Shown here: one piece after another, positions 1-8,817 of the stretch
Layout of the letters: every line of letters starts with the position of its first letter
Position numbering within the stretch: position 1 is the first letter of the stretch
Source: Devosia sp.
GTDB taxonomy: Bacteria; Pseudomonadota; Alphaproteobacteria; Rhizobiales; Devosiaceae
DNA length: 64,000 nt
Direction of reading: 5' to 3'
NCBI RefSeq assembly: GCF_030689745.1
Contig: NZ_JAUYGL010000007.1
Location: forward strand, 1 to 64,000
The notes under the pieces: generated by a model
Told to the model about the DNA's origin: nothing
Database searches by the model: none
What the model saw: the letters and a program-made list of their open reading frames with translations, nothing else
Program-made: the position numbers and the translations under genes

Positions 1-78
1 CGCGCAATTGTATCCACGCACTTCATCCCCGCCACCCATCCTCAATCCGAGACGGGCAGTCTGCTCAAACCAAACATC

Positions 79-134
79 AGGGGGTCAATATTGGACGCCG
101 ATAACCCCGCTTAGGGGGTCAAAATTGCACGCCG
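79..134. repeat. IS21-like terminal direct repeats
   Basis: Two 22-bp copies, at 79-100 and 113-134, read AGGGGGTCAA, then A/T, ATTG, G/C, ACGCCG, differing at two positions, with a 34-bp period. Repeated motifs of this kind (ggggtcaa...) are typical of IS21-family ends. No istA/istB is in the window, so this is probably the end of an element lying to the left, or a leftover of one. Confidence 0.5.
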
Positions 135-140
135 AAACAC

Positions 141-290
141 ATGGAGGCGCTTACGGCCCAGTTCGGATTGCCAAAGCAAAGCGACAATACGCCGTTTGGC
201 GGTTCGGCCTACTGGTTCTCGGATGGCTATGAGATCGCCTTCACCCAGGTGGCGAGTGGCGCCATGGTCAATATCAGCGTCCAGAACTAA
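141..290 (+). pseudogene. C-terminal remnant of an unknown protein
   Basis: An ATG directly after the IS21-like repeats opens a 49-codon frame (MEALTAQFGLPK...) ending at TAA 288-290. It has normal amino-acid composition but no promoter-like context, and looks like the tail of a longer protein cut by the IS end at about position 137. No family recognised. The stretch 291-415 after it holds nothing I can identify. Confidence 0.35.
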
Positions 291-415
291 TCGCGCAGAA
301 TTAGGTATTTTAGCATCAGTGCGGGGAGGAGGGCTGCCCCACAAACTGACAGGTACACCGCCATTGATCCGGCAGGTGGAGATATTGCGTCCGTTTCGAT
401 GAGTAGGGCAGGGGG

Positions 416-1510
416 CTACAGGCCCGCAGCCTTGGTGAGGTTGACGCGGAATCGGTCGCGCCGGCGTTGATAGCGACGGGTCATCTCGGCTGACACGTGT
501 CCGAGCTGCTTTTGCACATAGCGCTCATCGACCTCGGCCGAGGAGGCGAGACCGGCTCGCAGAGAATGGCCAGCGAACAAGGCGCCCCGCGCATCTTCTG
601 AAAGATCGCCCCGCACGCCAGCCGCGAGTGCGGCCGCCTTGACCAGGCGGGCAACCTGCTTGTCGTTCAACTGATCGGCGCCGACGGCCTTGCCCTTCCC
701 CGTGACCCGGCGAAACAACGGACCGTGGGCGATCCTGGCCAGCTTGAGCCAGGTTTCAACGGCAACGACGGGGCAGGTGGCATCCGATGACCCTCGGCCG
801 ATTTCGACCTCACGCCAGCCAGTCTTGCCACGAATATTCAGGACCATGCCCTTGTCGAGGATTTCGATCCAGCCGCGGCTGTCCTCGCTCTGGGCTTCAC
901 CGACGTCAAGCCCGACGATTTCCGAGCGCCGAAGACCGCCAGCAAAACCCAACAGCAGCATCGCCCGGTCGCGAATGCCGCGCAGGCAGCCGCGATCCAG
1001 GGTTTCCAGCATCGCCAGGAGATCCTCCGGCAGGATTGCCTCCTTCTGTCGCGGCGGCTTGCCGTGGGTGTTGCGAATACCGGCCATGACCGTCGCAATA
1101 TGGCGATCCGTGCGGTCAAGGACCTGACCACGGTGTGCATAGTTCCAGGAAAGCGCGGAAAGGCGGCGCTCGATGGTGCCAACGGCGTTTGGAGTGCCTG
1201 TGGCCTCACCGGTAGCGCAGGCGGTAATGTAGAGGCCCACCGTTTGCGGATCGGGCGGCAGCATGTCGAGGCGCTGACGGCGACACCAGCCAGAGAAGTG
1301 CTTCCAATCCGAGGCATAGGCCAGCCTGGTGTTGGCTGAGCTGGCGGCTTCGACATAGTCCCGGGCGCGATCAGCCAGGCCACGCAAATGAACCATTTCG
1401 GCGACGGGAACCGACACGGCGGAATTGCCGACGGGTGCCGCCGCTGCAGCAGAGGGCAGGGGGGCGTTGCCGGCGTCGTTTTGAGCGATTTCGTCGGGTT
1501 TTGGGGTCAT
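416..1510 (-). CDS. Tyrosine recombinase / phage-type integrase
   Basis: Site-specific recombinase that cuts and rejoins DNA through a tyrosine. The N-terminal half has a SAM-like core-binding domain (ANTRLAYASDWKHF). The catalytic half has the full set: Arg in GGLRRSE, HSLRAG, LGH, and the nucleophile Tyr in EMTRRYQ about 17 residues from the end. I chose the ATG at 1510 (364 aa). An ATG at 1558 in frame would add 16 residues and run the coding region through the 1534-1554 dyad. The gene is divergent from the DUF1403 gene. XerC/D-like function in resolving replicon multimers is plausible; integration of an element is the alternative. Confidence 0.85.
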   Translation of the reverse strand: MTPKPDEIAQNDAGNAPLPSAAAAAPVGNSAVSVPVAEMVHLRGLADRARDYVEAASSANTRLAYASDWKHFSGWCRRQRLDMLPPDPQTVGLYITACATGEATGTPNAVGTIERRLSALSWNYAHRGQVLDRTDRHIATVMAGIRNTHGKPPRQKEAILPEDLLAMLETLDRGCLRGIRDRAMLLLGFAGGLRRSEIVGLDVGEAQSEDSRGWIEILDKGMVLNIRGKTGWREVEIGRGSSDATCPVVAVETWLKLARIAHGPLFRRVTGKGKAVGADQLNDKQVARLVKAAALAAGVRGDLSEDARGALFAGHSLRAGLASSAEVDERYVQKQLGHVSAEMTRRYQRRRDRFRVNLTKAAGL

Positions 1511-1533
1511 TCTCTCTATAATGAGCATTACGT

Positions 1534-1554
1534 CCGATAATGCAAGATTATCGG
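1534..1554. promoter_or_regulatory. dif-like dyad between recombinase and DUF1403 gene
   Basis: Perfect inverted repeat CCGATAAT-N5-ATTATCGG. The inner ATAA...TTAT arms resemble the core of chromosomal dif sites (XerC/XerD arms), although the centre between ATAA and TTAT is 7 rather than 6 bp. Placement just upstream of the recombinase start fits either a recombination site or an operator for autoregulation. Confidence 0.5.
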
Positions 1555-1634
1555 TCATATATATCTGCCGACGGGCGGGGCGCATAATTGCGCATTTGGT
1601 CGCTTTAAGCGCCGCAGCGTGTTAGCCTCCGGCT

Positions 1635-2591
1635 ATGAATTTGCGCGCTGATTTGCTCCCTACCGACTCTCTGTCGGTGCCAAAGGTGCCGGTGTGGGTA
1701 CGACCACGCGGTCTGGTGTTGCACGATGTCGATGCTGCTTATGCGGCGGGGGCAGCATTGAATTCCTTGGATAATCTGGTGCGTCAGGATTTTTCTTGGG
1801 CCGGCGCCTGGCGTCAGCGTCTGGCCCTGCAGTGCGCTGCCGCGGCGGTAAACCTGATCGGTCGACGAGAGGACGAATCCGCGTTGCGCGACGCCCATTG
1901 TCTACGCGGCATGGGCGACGATCCTGGCCCCTCCGGTCACCTTCTGATGGCCTGGCGCCGATTGGCCAGCCGCACGACCAGTTGCGATGAGCAATCCGTG
2001 CGCCCGGTCGCCGAACAGCATTTTGCTCTGCGTTGGGATGACGCCCTCGCCGAGGTGGTGGCCAATGCGGAGGATATCGTGGTGTCGTCGCGGCCGGCGC
2101 CAATACTGGCGGCCGAAATCGCCGCTGCCGTCTATCGGGCGCGGCCCGATGCCGAGCTGCTGGCCTTCTGGCTTGCCGACATGCTGCTCGTCCAGAAGTT
2201 CAGATGGCCCGTTCCGGTGCCGCTGCTTATGGGGCAGGTGTCTTCGCCGGTCTTCAAATCGGGCGAACACCGCAAGCGAATCCGGCCGGGAGGCGAAGGC
2301 TGGGGCAGGGCCGTATTCTTAGCCTACGCGACGGCTGCGGCGGAGGCTTGCGATCTCGGGATTGAGCTGGCGCAGCGCGCGGCAACACTGACTGCGGTGG
2401 CGCCGAAGTTGCGCGCCAAGGGTTCTGGCGACGTCATCCAACTGCTGCTGTCGGATGACGCGGTGCCGGGGTCCTGGTCGAGCTCAAAACTGTCGGCGCG
2501 CGGGGCCAGACGGCTGTTCGATCGGCTGGGTGAATTGGGCGCCGTGCGCGAGCTCAGCGGCCGGCCGACGTTTCGGCTGTATGGGTTGTGA
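1635..2591 (+). CDS. DUF1403 family protein
   Basis: 318-aa protein I assign to DUF1403 from its overall sequence (N-terminal WVRPRGL...DAAYAAGAALNSLDNL, then RQRLALQCAAAAV and a DPGPSGHLL segment). Function is unknown. The family is, to my knowledge, found mainly on alphaproteobacterial plasmids and islands beside a tyrosine recombinase and a ScpB-like gene, as here. Mostly helical composition, no signal peptide or membrane segment. The stop TGA overlaps the GTGA preceding the next gene, so the two are co-transcribed. A role in replicon maintenance is inference from the neighbours. Confidence 0.75.
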   Translation: MNLRADLLPTDSLSVPKVPVWVRPRGLVLHDVDAAYAAGAALNSLDNLVRQDFSWAGAWRQRLALQCAAAAVNLIGRREDESALRDAHCLRGMGDDPGPSGHLLMAWRRLASRTTSCDEQSVRPVAEQHFALRWDDALAEVVANAEDIVVSSRPAPILAAEIAAAVYRARPDAELLAFWLADMLLVQKFRWPVPVPLLMGQVSSPVFKSGEHRKRIRPGGEGWGRAVFLAYATAAAEACDLGIELAQRAATLTAVAPKLRAKGSGDVIQLLLSDDAVPGSWSSSKLSARGARRLFDRLGELGAVRELSGRPTFRLYGL

Positions 2592-2599
2592 GGGCGCGC

Positions 2600-3271
2600 A
2601 TGGCCAGGCGCAAACGGACAGATGCGGAACCACCAATCTTCGATGCCGAACTGGTCGATATGCCGGCCGAGCTGCGCTGGCGCGAATGGATGAATCGCGT
2701 CGAGGCGGTGCTGTTCGCGGCGCCCAAACCGGTCGAGCGGGAGGCGCTGGCCCGCGTCATCGGTCGCGACGCCAACATTGATCTGCTGATCGATGACATC
2801 CGCGAAGCTCTGCGCGGCAAACCCTATGACGTGGTCGGTGTCGCTGGGGGCTGGGCGTTCCGCACCCGAACGGCCTATGCTGATGCGATTGCCACTTCTG
2901 CTGCTGTGCTGGACCGTGGGGTTGATCTGACCCAGAACGAGGCCATGGTGCTGGTATCGATCGCCTATCACCAGCCGGTGACGCGGGCAGGGGTGTCGGA
3001 AATCCTCGGGCGCGAAGTGTCGCGCGATGTGATCGGGGCGCTGCGGGACAAGAATATGATCACCGCAGGACCGCGCAGCCCGACGGCGGGGGCGCCGTTC
3101 ACCTATGTGACCACCAAGGGATTTTTGGAGCATTTCGGATTGGAAACGCTGCGGGACCTTCCGGAAATCGAGGCGCTCAAAGATGCTGGTTTGCTTAGCG
3201 CCCCCACTCCCGACAGCACAAGTGACCAGAGTCCCTCTTTTGGTTTTTCCGCGGACAAGGATGAAATTTAG
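2600..3271 (+). CDS. scpB: ScpB-like SMC accessory protein
   Basis: 223-aa relative of ScpB, the winged-helix kleisin partner of SMC condensin. Visible family features are VEAVLFAAPKPVEREALARVIG, a central GGWAFRTR, LTQNEAMVLVSIAYHQPVTRAGVSEILG, and the end FTYVTTKGFLEHFGLETLRDLP. Starts at ATG 2600, with GAGGG about 7 nt upstream; a GTG at 2588 overlaps the previous stop and would add 4 residues. No scpA or smc lies in the window. Its place behind DUF1403 and the recombinase suggests a plasmid-borne variant acting on its own replicon; that is inference. Confidence 0.85.
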   Translation: MARRKRTDAEPPIFDAELVDMPAELRWREWMNRVEAVLFAAPKPVEREALARVIGRDANIDLLIDDIREALRGKPYDVVGVAGGWAFRTRTAYADAIATSAAVLDRGVDLTQNEAMVLVSIAYHQPVTRAGVSEILGREVSRDVIGALRDKNMITAGPRSPTAGAPFTYVTTKGFLEHFGLETLRDLPEIEALKDAGLLSAPTPDSTSDQSPSFGFSADKDEI

Positions 3272-3369
3272 CTGCGGATAGATTGACCAGAGGCGTCAAC
3301 CTTTGTGGTGGATCTATACGCTCCCATAGGTGCATTTCTCGCACTGATCGCGACCTTCGGAGAAAGACA

Positions 3370-3876
3370 ATGCCTAGATTCGCTGCGGGTCGTCTGATCT
3401 GGAAAGAGCCAGACACATGGAGAGCACGGGTCGGAGACTGGTTGAAACCCACGCTCCACGCGACCCGATTGGCCAAACTTCTGAAACGTGGGCCACTGAA
3501 TAATCTCTCGGACGATCCGGAGTGGCTAGATCTTCTTTCTTCGGTGTCGAGCGTGGATTTTGAGTCCTCAGCAGAAGAGTTGGGGGATGCACTTATTGAA
3601 TCGACGCTCCGGACCTATCATGGGTGTCGCGTCGTCGACGCTGGCGTTTTTCACCGTGAAGGGCTGCGGCTCAACGATCCAAATATCCTCGCCGAGCAGG
3701 TTCGTCGGCTTGTTCATGAAGACGATCGCTTAGCGTGGTTGCGACCAGATATAGAGGAGCGGATATCGAATTTCGACTCCCGGGAGCGTGACACTGGGAG
3801 GCTCTATGTTTGTGCGGATGACAGGCCTCAGTTGGATAACATTGGGCTGCTGCCGGTTTTGAGGACACCGAGTTAA
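3370..3876 (+). CDS. Hypothetical protein, probably truncated by IS end
   Basis: 168-aa frame starting MPRFAAGRLIWKEPDTW with AGAAAGA upstream. Soluble and charged, no recognised domain. The last residues (after DNIGLLPV) appear to come from the IS3-type end that begins near 3855, so the native C-terminus is lost. The 3272-3369 gap holds nothing I can name. It may still be transcribed behind scpB, but functionality is doubtful. Confidence 0.5.
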   Translation: MPRFAAGRLIWKEPDTWRARVGDWLKPTLHATRLAKLLKRGPLNNLSDDPEWLDLLSSVSSVDFESSAEELGDALIESTLRTYHGCRVVDAGVFHREGLRLNDPNILAEQVRRLVHEDDRLAWLRPDIEERISNFDSRERDTGRLYVCADDRPQLDNIGLLPVLRTPS

Positions 3877-4003
3877 GGTGTTTTTGGAACTGGAGAGTTT
3901 TGATGGAAAGACGCAAGTTCAGCCGGGAGTTTAAGCTCGAGGCTGTCAGGCTGGTCAGGGAACGTGGCGTTGCGGTGGCGCAGGCGGAGCGCCTGCTTCA
4001 GAG
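3855..4003 (+). mobile_element. IS3-family left-end and orfA fragment
   Basis: A sequence resembling an IS end (GAGGACACCGAGTTAAGG) is followed by ATG 3903 and the start of an OrfA helix-turn-helix: MERRKFSREFKLEAVRLVRE then RGVAVAQAERL. This is a standard IS3 OrfA N-terminus. After about 33 codons it runs into an unrelated LysR sequence, so only the first 100 bp of the transposase gene survive. Confidence 0.7.
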
Positions 4004-4714
4004 TTTGGAACCCCACTTTGAAGAAATTCGAATTGAGTTGGCAGCTCTAGCTGAAATGAAAGACAGCCCTTCGGGCACAATTCGGATCACCGCAGGCGAG
4101 CACCCGGCTATTTCAGTCTTGCAGCCGGCCCTACGGAAATTTCTTCTAGCCAATCCTGATGTGCATGTCGAAATTATCGTAGATTACGGCCTTACCGATA
4201 TCGTCGCAGAGCGCTACGATGCCGGTGTCCGGCTGGGCGCGCAGATCGCTCGTGACATGATCGCGGTGCGTATCAGTCCCGATATCACGATGGCCGTCGT
4301 TGGAGCGCCCGGATATCTTAAGCGCTATCCCGCTCCAATTCGACCTGAAGATCTGACCGCGCATAATTGCATCAACATCCGATTGCCAACCCTCAAAGCC
4401 TGTTTCCCTGGGAATTCGAAAAGGATGGGCAGGAGATCAAGGTCAGGGTTGATGGACAGGCTGTCTTCAATGACATTTCCATGCGCATGTCCTCAGTCCT
4501 TGATGGAGTTGGTCTCGCCTATATGCCCGTCGATCAGGTGCAATCATATGTCGACGAGGGTCGGTTAATCCGCGTACTCGAAGACTGGAGCCCCACCTTC
4601 ACCGGCTACCACCTCTATTATCCGAACCGCCGTCACCACTCGCTGGCGTTTTCCGCCTTCGTCGATGCCCTGCGCTACCGGGGGCCGGCCGCAACTGCAT
4701 CGCATGGCGCATAG
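4004..4714 (+). pseudogene. LysR-family regulator, truncated and frameshifted
   Basis: The substrate-binding half of a LysR regulator: the end of the linker helix (LEPHFEEIRIELAAL), then SGTIRITAGEHPAISVLQPAL, VEIIVDYGLTDIVAERYDAGVRLG, ITMAVVGAPGYLKRYPAP. The N-terminal DNA-binding domain is missing, replaced by the IS3 OrfA start. Near 4385 a frameshift moves the reading into a second frame, which continues the family sequence (FPWEFEKDGQEIKV...GVGLAYMPVDQV...YYPNRRHHSLAFSAFVDALR). Both halves are recognisable, so this is a recently broken gene. Confidence 0.8.
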
Positions 4715-4839
4715 CTGCAATTCAGTAGCCTTCCTTATCGGCCCAATCGCGACAGGCTGGGTAGTGCTACGGACCTGGACACCCTATTCTGGACGTGTCC
4801 CCGACGGACAACCCATCAATGGCATGCCCAAGAGATCGT

Positions 4840-5100
4840 ATGAAATTCCGTCTCAACCTGACTTTAGGCGCTGTGCTGGTCGCTGGCCTATTGGGCCTTG
4901 ACGCCCTGCCCGCATTTGCGGAGCCCAACAGGGTGACGTTCCCCGATATTGACGCCCTCGAGCACTACACCACGGTCATCGGTGCCGATATCCGTGTCCG
5001 CGTTTTCATCGATTGGCTCGTGAAGCTCTTCGGAGACATCTCCGCAACGCATCACGTTTTGGAGCCGAAGTGCCGCGATTCTAGACAATCGCCTGCTTAG
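4840..5100 (+). pseudogene. Chimeric remnant: cytochrome P460-like start joined to LysR tail
   Basis: ATG 4840 opens a clear signal peptide (MKFRLNLTLGAVLVAGLLGL...PAFA) and then EPNRVTFPDIDALEHYTTV, which resembles the start of cytochrome P460-type haem proteins. After about 45 codons it changes to IRVRVFIDWLVKLFGD, a typical LysR C-terminal segment. The haem-binding C-terminus is absent. This is an in-frame fusion by deletion, not a functional cytochrome. The 5101-5217 stretch after it holds no gene. Confidence 0.6.
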
Positions 5101-5217
5101 CTTTTGCGGTCCATTGTTGTTGTTGTGTGACTTGTCCTTGGCAAACTCGCAGGAGGATCTTCCGCGAATCTTGCTTGCACGCCGCCCAATCGGCACTGCG
5201 TCAACTGTTCGAATTTG

Positions 5218-5535
5218 TCATGCACCGACAAATACATGATGGTACAGTCGGCCTTCCAGCATCGTCAGCAGTTCGGCGGTCAGCGGCTTGCTGGCCGCGC
5301 GGACATCGGAGGCCAGCATGACCTCCAGGGCTGCCTGATCATCAAAACGCATCGTCAGCAGCAATGCCACCGGCGGCGCCATTGGGTCCGCAGCGTACGG
5401 GAAGTGTACGTCAATCTCGCGGGCGCCGGGGAATTGTTGCCACAGGGGCATCAGCTTCTGGCGGACATGGGCGTAAAATGCGTCGCGGTTTTCGGGCGCA
5501 ACAACACCCTCAAAAGTGGCTACCCGGGTGATCAT
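5218..5535 (-). CDS. Antibiotic-biosynthesis-monooxygenase-type (dimeric alpha-beta barrel) protein
   Basis: 105-aa single-domain protein with a ferredoxin-like fold pattern: MITRVATFEGVVAPENRDAF, VRQKLMPLWQQFPGAREIDV, LLLTMRFDDQAALEVMLASD. Proteins of this size act as small oxygenases, isomerases or are of unknown role. Its ATG overlaps the stop of the upstream dehydrogenase (ATGA at 5532-5535), making it the last gene of the ABC-transporter operon. A role in breaking down the imported compound is inferred from position only. Confidence 0.65.
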   Translation of the reverse strand: MITRVATFEGVVAPENRDAFYAHVRQKLMPLWQQFPGAREIDVHFPYAADPMAPPVALLLTMRFDDQAALEVMLASDVRAASKPLTAELLTMLEGRLYHHVFVGA

Positions 5536-6494
5536 TGGCCGCGCCCCGATAATGGCACGACACTGGTGGGCGGCGTGCGGCCAGCAAAGAATGCTGAAAG
5601 ATTGTCGAGCACCAGCTGACCCATGGCCATGCGGGTCTGCACGGTGGCGCTGCCCTGATGCGGCAGCAGAACCACATTATCCAGTGCGGCAAAGCGAGGG
5701 TCGATCTTGGGCTCGTTCAGGAAGACGTCCAGTCCGGCTCCGGCAATCGTGCGGTTTTCCAATGCCGTGAGCAGGGCGTTCTCGTCAATGATGCTGCCGC
5801 GCGCGATATTGACGAGAAATCCCTCAGGGCCAAGGGCGGCCAATACATGTGCGTCGATCATCGATGCGGTCTGGCTGACGCCGGCCACGCAAATGGCCAG
5901 CACGTCGCTCCAGCCAGCAAGCTCACCCGGCGAGGCGAAGCGTTCCCAGTTTTGTTCGATCTGCCGTGGCGAGCGGTTGAAGTAGCCAATCTGCATGCCG
6001 AAGGCCGTCGCGCGGCTCGCCAGGGCCGCGCCGATCTGGCCAAGTCCAACCACGCCCAGACGCTTGCCGCGCAGGCTCTGCCCCAGTGCCAGCCTGGTGC
6101 CCGCGGCCCATCGGCCCTGCCGCACAAGACGCTCGCCGGTCCCGAACTGGCGGAGCGTCGCGATGATCAGACCCATGCCGATGTCGGCCACATCGTCGGT
6201 CAGCACGTCCGGCGTCGTTGAGACATGGACATTGCGCGCGGCGGCAAGGTCGAGATCAACCTTGTCGGTGCCCACGCCATTGATGGCAACCAGACCCAGA
6301 TTGGGCAGCTTGTCGAACCACTCGCGCGACAGCCCGGTGCCCCCGCCCGTCACCACAGCACGAATATCGGTCAGCCGCGCGTTGACCGCCTCCTGTGCGT
6401 GGGGATCGTAGAGGCGCAGGACCTCGAAATCGGCGTCGAGGCGCGCTTCGATCTGATCGAGCATTGGCTCGACCAGCAAGATGGTTTGGGGCAT
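5532..6494 (-). CDS. D-isomer-specific 2-hydroxyacid dehydrogenase
   Basis: 320-aa NAD(P)-dependent reductase of the glyoxylate/hydroxypyruvate reductase type. Rossmann motif GKRLGVVGLGQIGAALA. Catalytic elements: Arg in VNIARGSIIDE, Glu in LNEPKIDP, His in LLPHQGSATVQT. The usual HIGSAT is here HQGSAT, as in several GhrB-like proteins. Start ATG 6494 gives MPQTILLVEP; longer frames upstream run into the ATPase gene. Second-to-last gene of the operon, so it probably reduces or oxidises a keto/hydroxy acid derived from the transported substrate. Confidence 0.85.
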   Translation of the reverse strand: MPQTILLVEPMLDQIEARLDADFEVLRLYDPHAQEAVNARLTDIRAVVTGGGTGLSREWFDKLPNLGLVAINGVGTDKVDLDLAAARNVHVSTTPDVLTDDVADIGMGLIIATLRQFGTGERLVRQGRWAAGTRLALGQSLRGKRLGVVGLGQIGAALASRATAFGMQIGYFNRSPRQIEQNWERFASPGELAGWSDVLAICVAGVSQTASMIDAHVLAALGPEGFLVNIARGSIIDENALLTALENRTIAGAGLDVFLNEPKIDPRFAALDNVVLLPHQGSATVQTRMAMGQLVLDNLSAFFAGRTPPTSVVPLSGRGQ

Positions 6495-6513
6495 GGAATG
6501 GGTCCGCAGAGGG

Positions 6514-7287
6514 TCAGTGGCCGATCTGGCCGAGAAAATTGCGCGTGCGTTCTTGCTGGGGGTTGGAGAAGAAGGCCTCGGGCTCTCCCATCTCGACAAT
6601 CTCGCCATTGTCCATGAACACCACGCGGTCGGCGACCTTGCGGGCAAACCCCATTTCGTGGGTCACCACGATCATGGTCATGCCCTCCTGAGCCAGGTCG
6701 ATCATGGTGTCGAGAACTTCATTGACCATCTCGGGGTCGAGCGCCGAGGTGGGCTCATCAAACAGCATGATCTTGGGATTCATGCACAGCGCGCGGGCGA
6801 TCGCCACGCGCTGCTGCTGGCCACCCGACAGCTGGGCGGGGAACTTGTCAGCCTGTTCAGGAATGCGCACCCGTTCAAGATATTTGCGCGCCGTCGCCTC
6901 GGCTTCGGCGCGAGACACCCCGCGCACCTTCATGGGCGCCAGCATGCAGTTCTGCAGAATGGTCATGTGGGGAAACAGGTTGAACTGCTGAAACACCATG
7001 CCCACGTCGCGGCGCACCTGCTCGACGAATTTGGGTCCGGCGGTCAGCTCGATGCCATCCACAATGATGGTCCCGCCCTGCACGGGCTCAAGCTGGTTGA
7101 TGCAGCGGATCAGGGTGGACTTGCCTGACCCCGAGGGGCCGCACACGACGATTTTCTCGCCGCGTGCGACCTCGAGATCGACGCTCTTGAGGGCGTGATA
7201 AGTGGCGTACCACTTGTCCACGCCGACCATTCGAACAGCAGGCATCTCGTCAATGCGCACTTGCGTATCGGCTGCTATGGCGGTCAT
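6514..7287 (-). CDS. Polar amino-acid-type ABC transporter ATP-binding protein
   Basis: 257-aa ATPase of the GlnQ/HisP class that powers uptake across the inner membrane. Walker [10 protein letters not shown] begins at residue 50, the signature is LSGGQQQR, and Walker B with the D-loop is [13 protein letters not shown], followed by the switch His in VVTHEMGFA. Belongs with the binding protein and two permeases upstream in the same operon. Confidence 0.93.
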   Translation of the reverse strand: MTAIAADTQVRIDEMPAVRMVGVDKWYATYHALKSVDLEVARGEKIVVCGPSGSGKSTLIRCINQLEPVQGGTIIVDGIELTAGPKFVEQVRRDVGMVFQQFNLFPHMTILQNCMLAPMKVRGVSRAEAEATARKYLERVRIPEQADKFPAQLSGGQQQRVAIARALCMNPKIMLFDEPTSALDPEMVNEVLDTMIDLAQEGMTMIVVTHEMGFARKVADRVVFMDNGEIVEMGEPEAFFSNPQQERTRNFLGQIGH

Positions 7288-7317
7288 GGCAATGTTCCTG
7301 CTGTTCGAGAGGCGTGA

Positions 7318-8115
7318 CTATTCGGCGGAAACGAAGGCTGGCAGCGGACCGCCGACCCATTTCTGATGCAGCGCATCGAGTTCACCGCTGGCCTTGGCCT
7401 TGACGAGGAACGCGTTGACCGCTGCGAGCAGATCGGCATCGCCGGGACGCACGGCAATGGCCTGGCTCTGACGCTTGAGCGAGAACTTCACGTCGAACCG
7501 GTCGGGGGCAACCGACTGGATCTGGGAGATGACGACATTGGAAGCCCCCATCAGGCTGACCTGACCGGAAAGCAGCGCCTGAACGGCGGTGGAATCGTCA
7601 TCAAAGCGCTGGATATTGGCGGTCTCGGGGGCAATCGCAGTGATGGAGGTGTCCTGGGTGGAAGCACGTGCCACGGCGATGTTCTGGTTAGCCAGGTCCT
7701 CGGCCGAAGCGGCCTTGGTGTTGACGTCGCCAAACACGAAGATCTCGATACCGGCATAAGGCGCCGAGAAATCGACCTGCTTGGCACGTTCCTCGGTAAT
7801 GCCGAGCGAAGCGACGAGCACGTCGACCTGGTTGGACACCAGATAGGGAATGCGGTTGGGGCCGGTCACCGGCACCAGATTGACCTCGACACCCAGATCC
7901 TTGGCCAGCAGGCGGGCGACGTCGGCGTCATAGCCGTCGGGATTACCCTGCTCGTCCAGAATGCCGAAGGGCGCAAAATCGACCAGCATGCCGATATTGA
8001 TGTTGCCGCGGGACTTGATGGTCTCCAGCGTTGACTGCGCCATGGCGACGGCTGAAAAGCTCGTGGCCAGCGCAACAGCGCCGGCAAGAGCAAGTGTCTT
8101 TTTTAGAAACGTCAT
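7318..8115 (-). CDS. Amino-acid-type ABC transporter periplasmic binding protein
   Basis: 265-aa solute-binding protein of the SBP_bac_3 family. Signal peptide MTFLKKTLALAGAVALATSF ending at AMAQS, then the family start LETIKSRGNINIGMLVDFAPF and GILDEQGNPDGYDADVARLLAKDLGV. The ligand is not predictable from sequence. Sits between permeases and ATPase in the operon, preceded by a purine-rich RBS. Confidence 0.9.
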   Translation of the reverse strand: MTFLKKTLALAGAVALATSFSAVAMAQSTLETIKSRGNINIGMLVDFAPFGILDEQGNPDGYDADVARLLAKDLGVEVNLVPVTGPNRIPYLVSNQVDVLVASLGITEERAKQVDFSAPYAGIEIFVFGDVNTKAASAEDLANQNIAVARASTQDTSITAIAPETANIQRFDDDSTAVQALLSGQVSLMGASNVVISQIQSVAPDRFDVKFSLKRQSQAIAVRPGDADLLAAVNAFLVKAKASGELDALHQKWVGGPLPAFVSAE

Positions 8116-8151
8116 GATTTTCTCCTACCTAAAAACATGTTGTTCTTGCGC

Positions 8152-8808
8152 CTAGCGCCGGTTCGCGGCGGCGAAGCGAAGCTCCACTGACCTGGCAAGC
8201 ATGGACAGCGGCCAGCACAGGATGAAGTACAGGAGCGCCACCACGCTGAAGACGGTCAGTGGCGCGAAAGTCGCGTTGTTGATGATCTGTCCGGCCCGGG
8301 TCATCTCGACAAAGCCGATGATGGAGGCCAGCGACGTGCCCTTGATCAACTGCACCAGAAAGCCGACAGTTGGCGCCACGGCAATCCGCGCGGCCTGCGG
8401 CAGCACGATTGAGGTCATGGTGTCGCGATAGCCAAGTCCCAGCGCCCAGGCGGCTTCGGACTGGCCCGAGGGCACCGCCTCGATGCAGCCGCGCCAGATC
8501 TCCCCGAGAAAGGCACTGGCGTGCAGCGTCAGCGCAATCGCGGCGGCGATCCATGGGTTGATGCCGATGCCGAAGATGTTGAGCCCGAAGAACACCAGGA
8601 ACAGCTGCATCAGCAGCGGTGTGCCTTGAAAAATGCGGATGAAGACCAGCGCAGAATAGCGCAGCACGCGCGGCTTTGACGTGCGCGCCAGGGCAATGAG
8701 CAGCCCGCCGACTGCGCCGCCCGCAAAGGCGACGGCCGACAGTGCAATCGTCCACTGCACCGCCATGACAATGAACAAGAACTCGTTCGGTCCGAATGCT
8801 CTGATCAT
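8152..8808 (-). CDS. Amino-acid-type ABC transporter permease (second subunit)
   Basis: 218-aa inner-membrane protein with about five hydrophobic segments and the HisM/GlnP hallmarks: RIFQGTPLLMQLFLVFFGL near residue 60 and an EAA-type loop GQSEAAWALGLGYRDTMTSI facing the ATPase. Separated by only 9 bp from the other permease gene, with which it should form a heterodimer. Confidence 0.92.
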   Translation of the reverse strand: MIRAFGPNEFLFIVMAVQWTIALSAVAFAGGAVGGLLIALARTSKPRVLRYSALVFIRIFQGTPLLMQLFLVFFGLNIFGIGINPWIAAAIALTLHASAFLGEIWRGCIEAVPSGQSEAAWALGLGYRDTMTSIVLPQAARIAVAPTVGFLVQLIKGTSLASIIGFVEMTRAGQIINNATFAPLTVFSVVALLYFILCWPLSMLARSVELRFAAANRR

Positions 8809-8817
8809 CGGTGTGCC

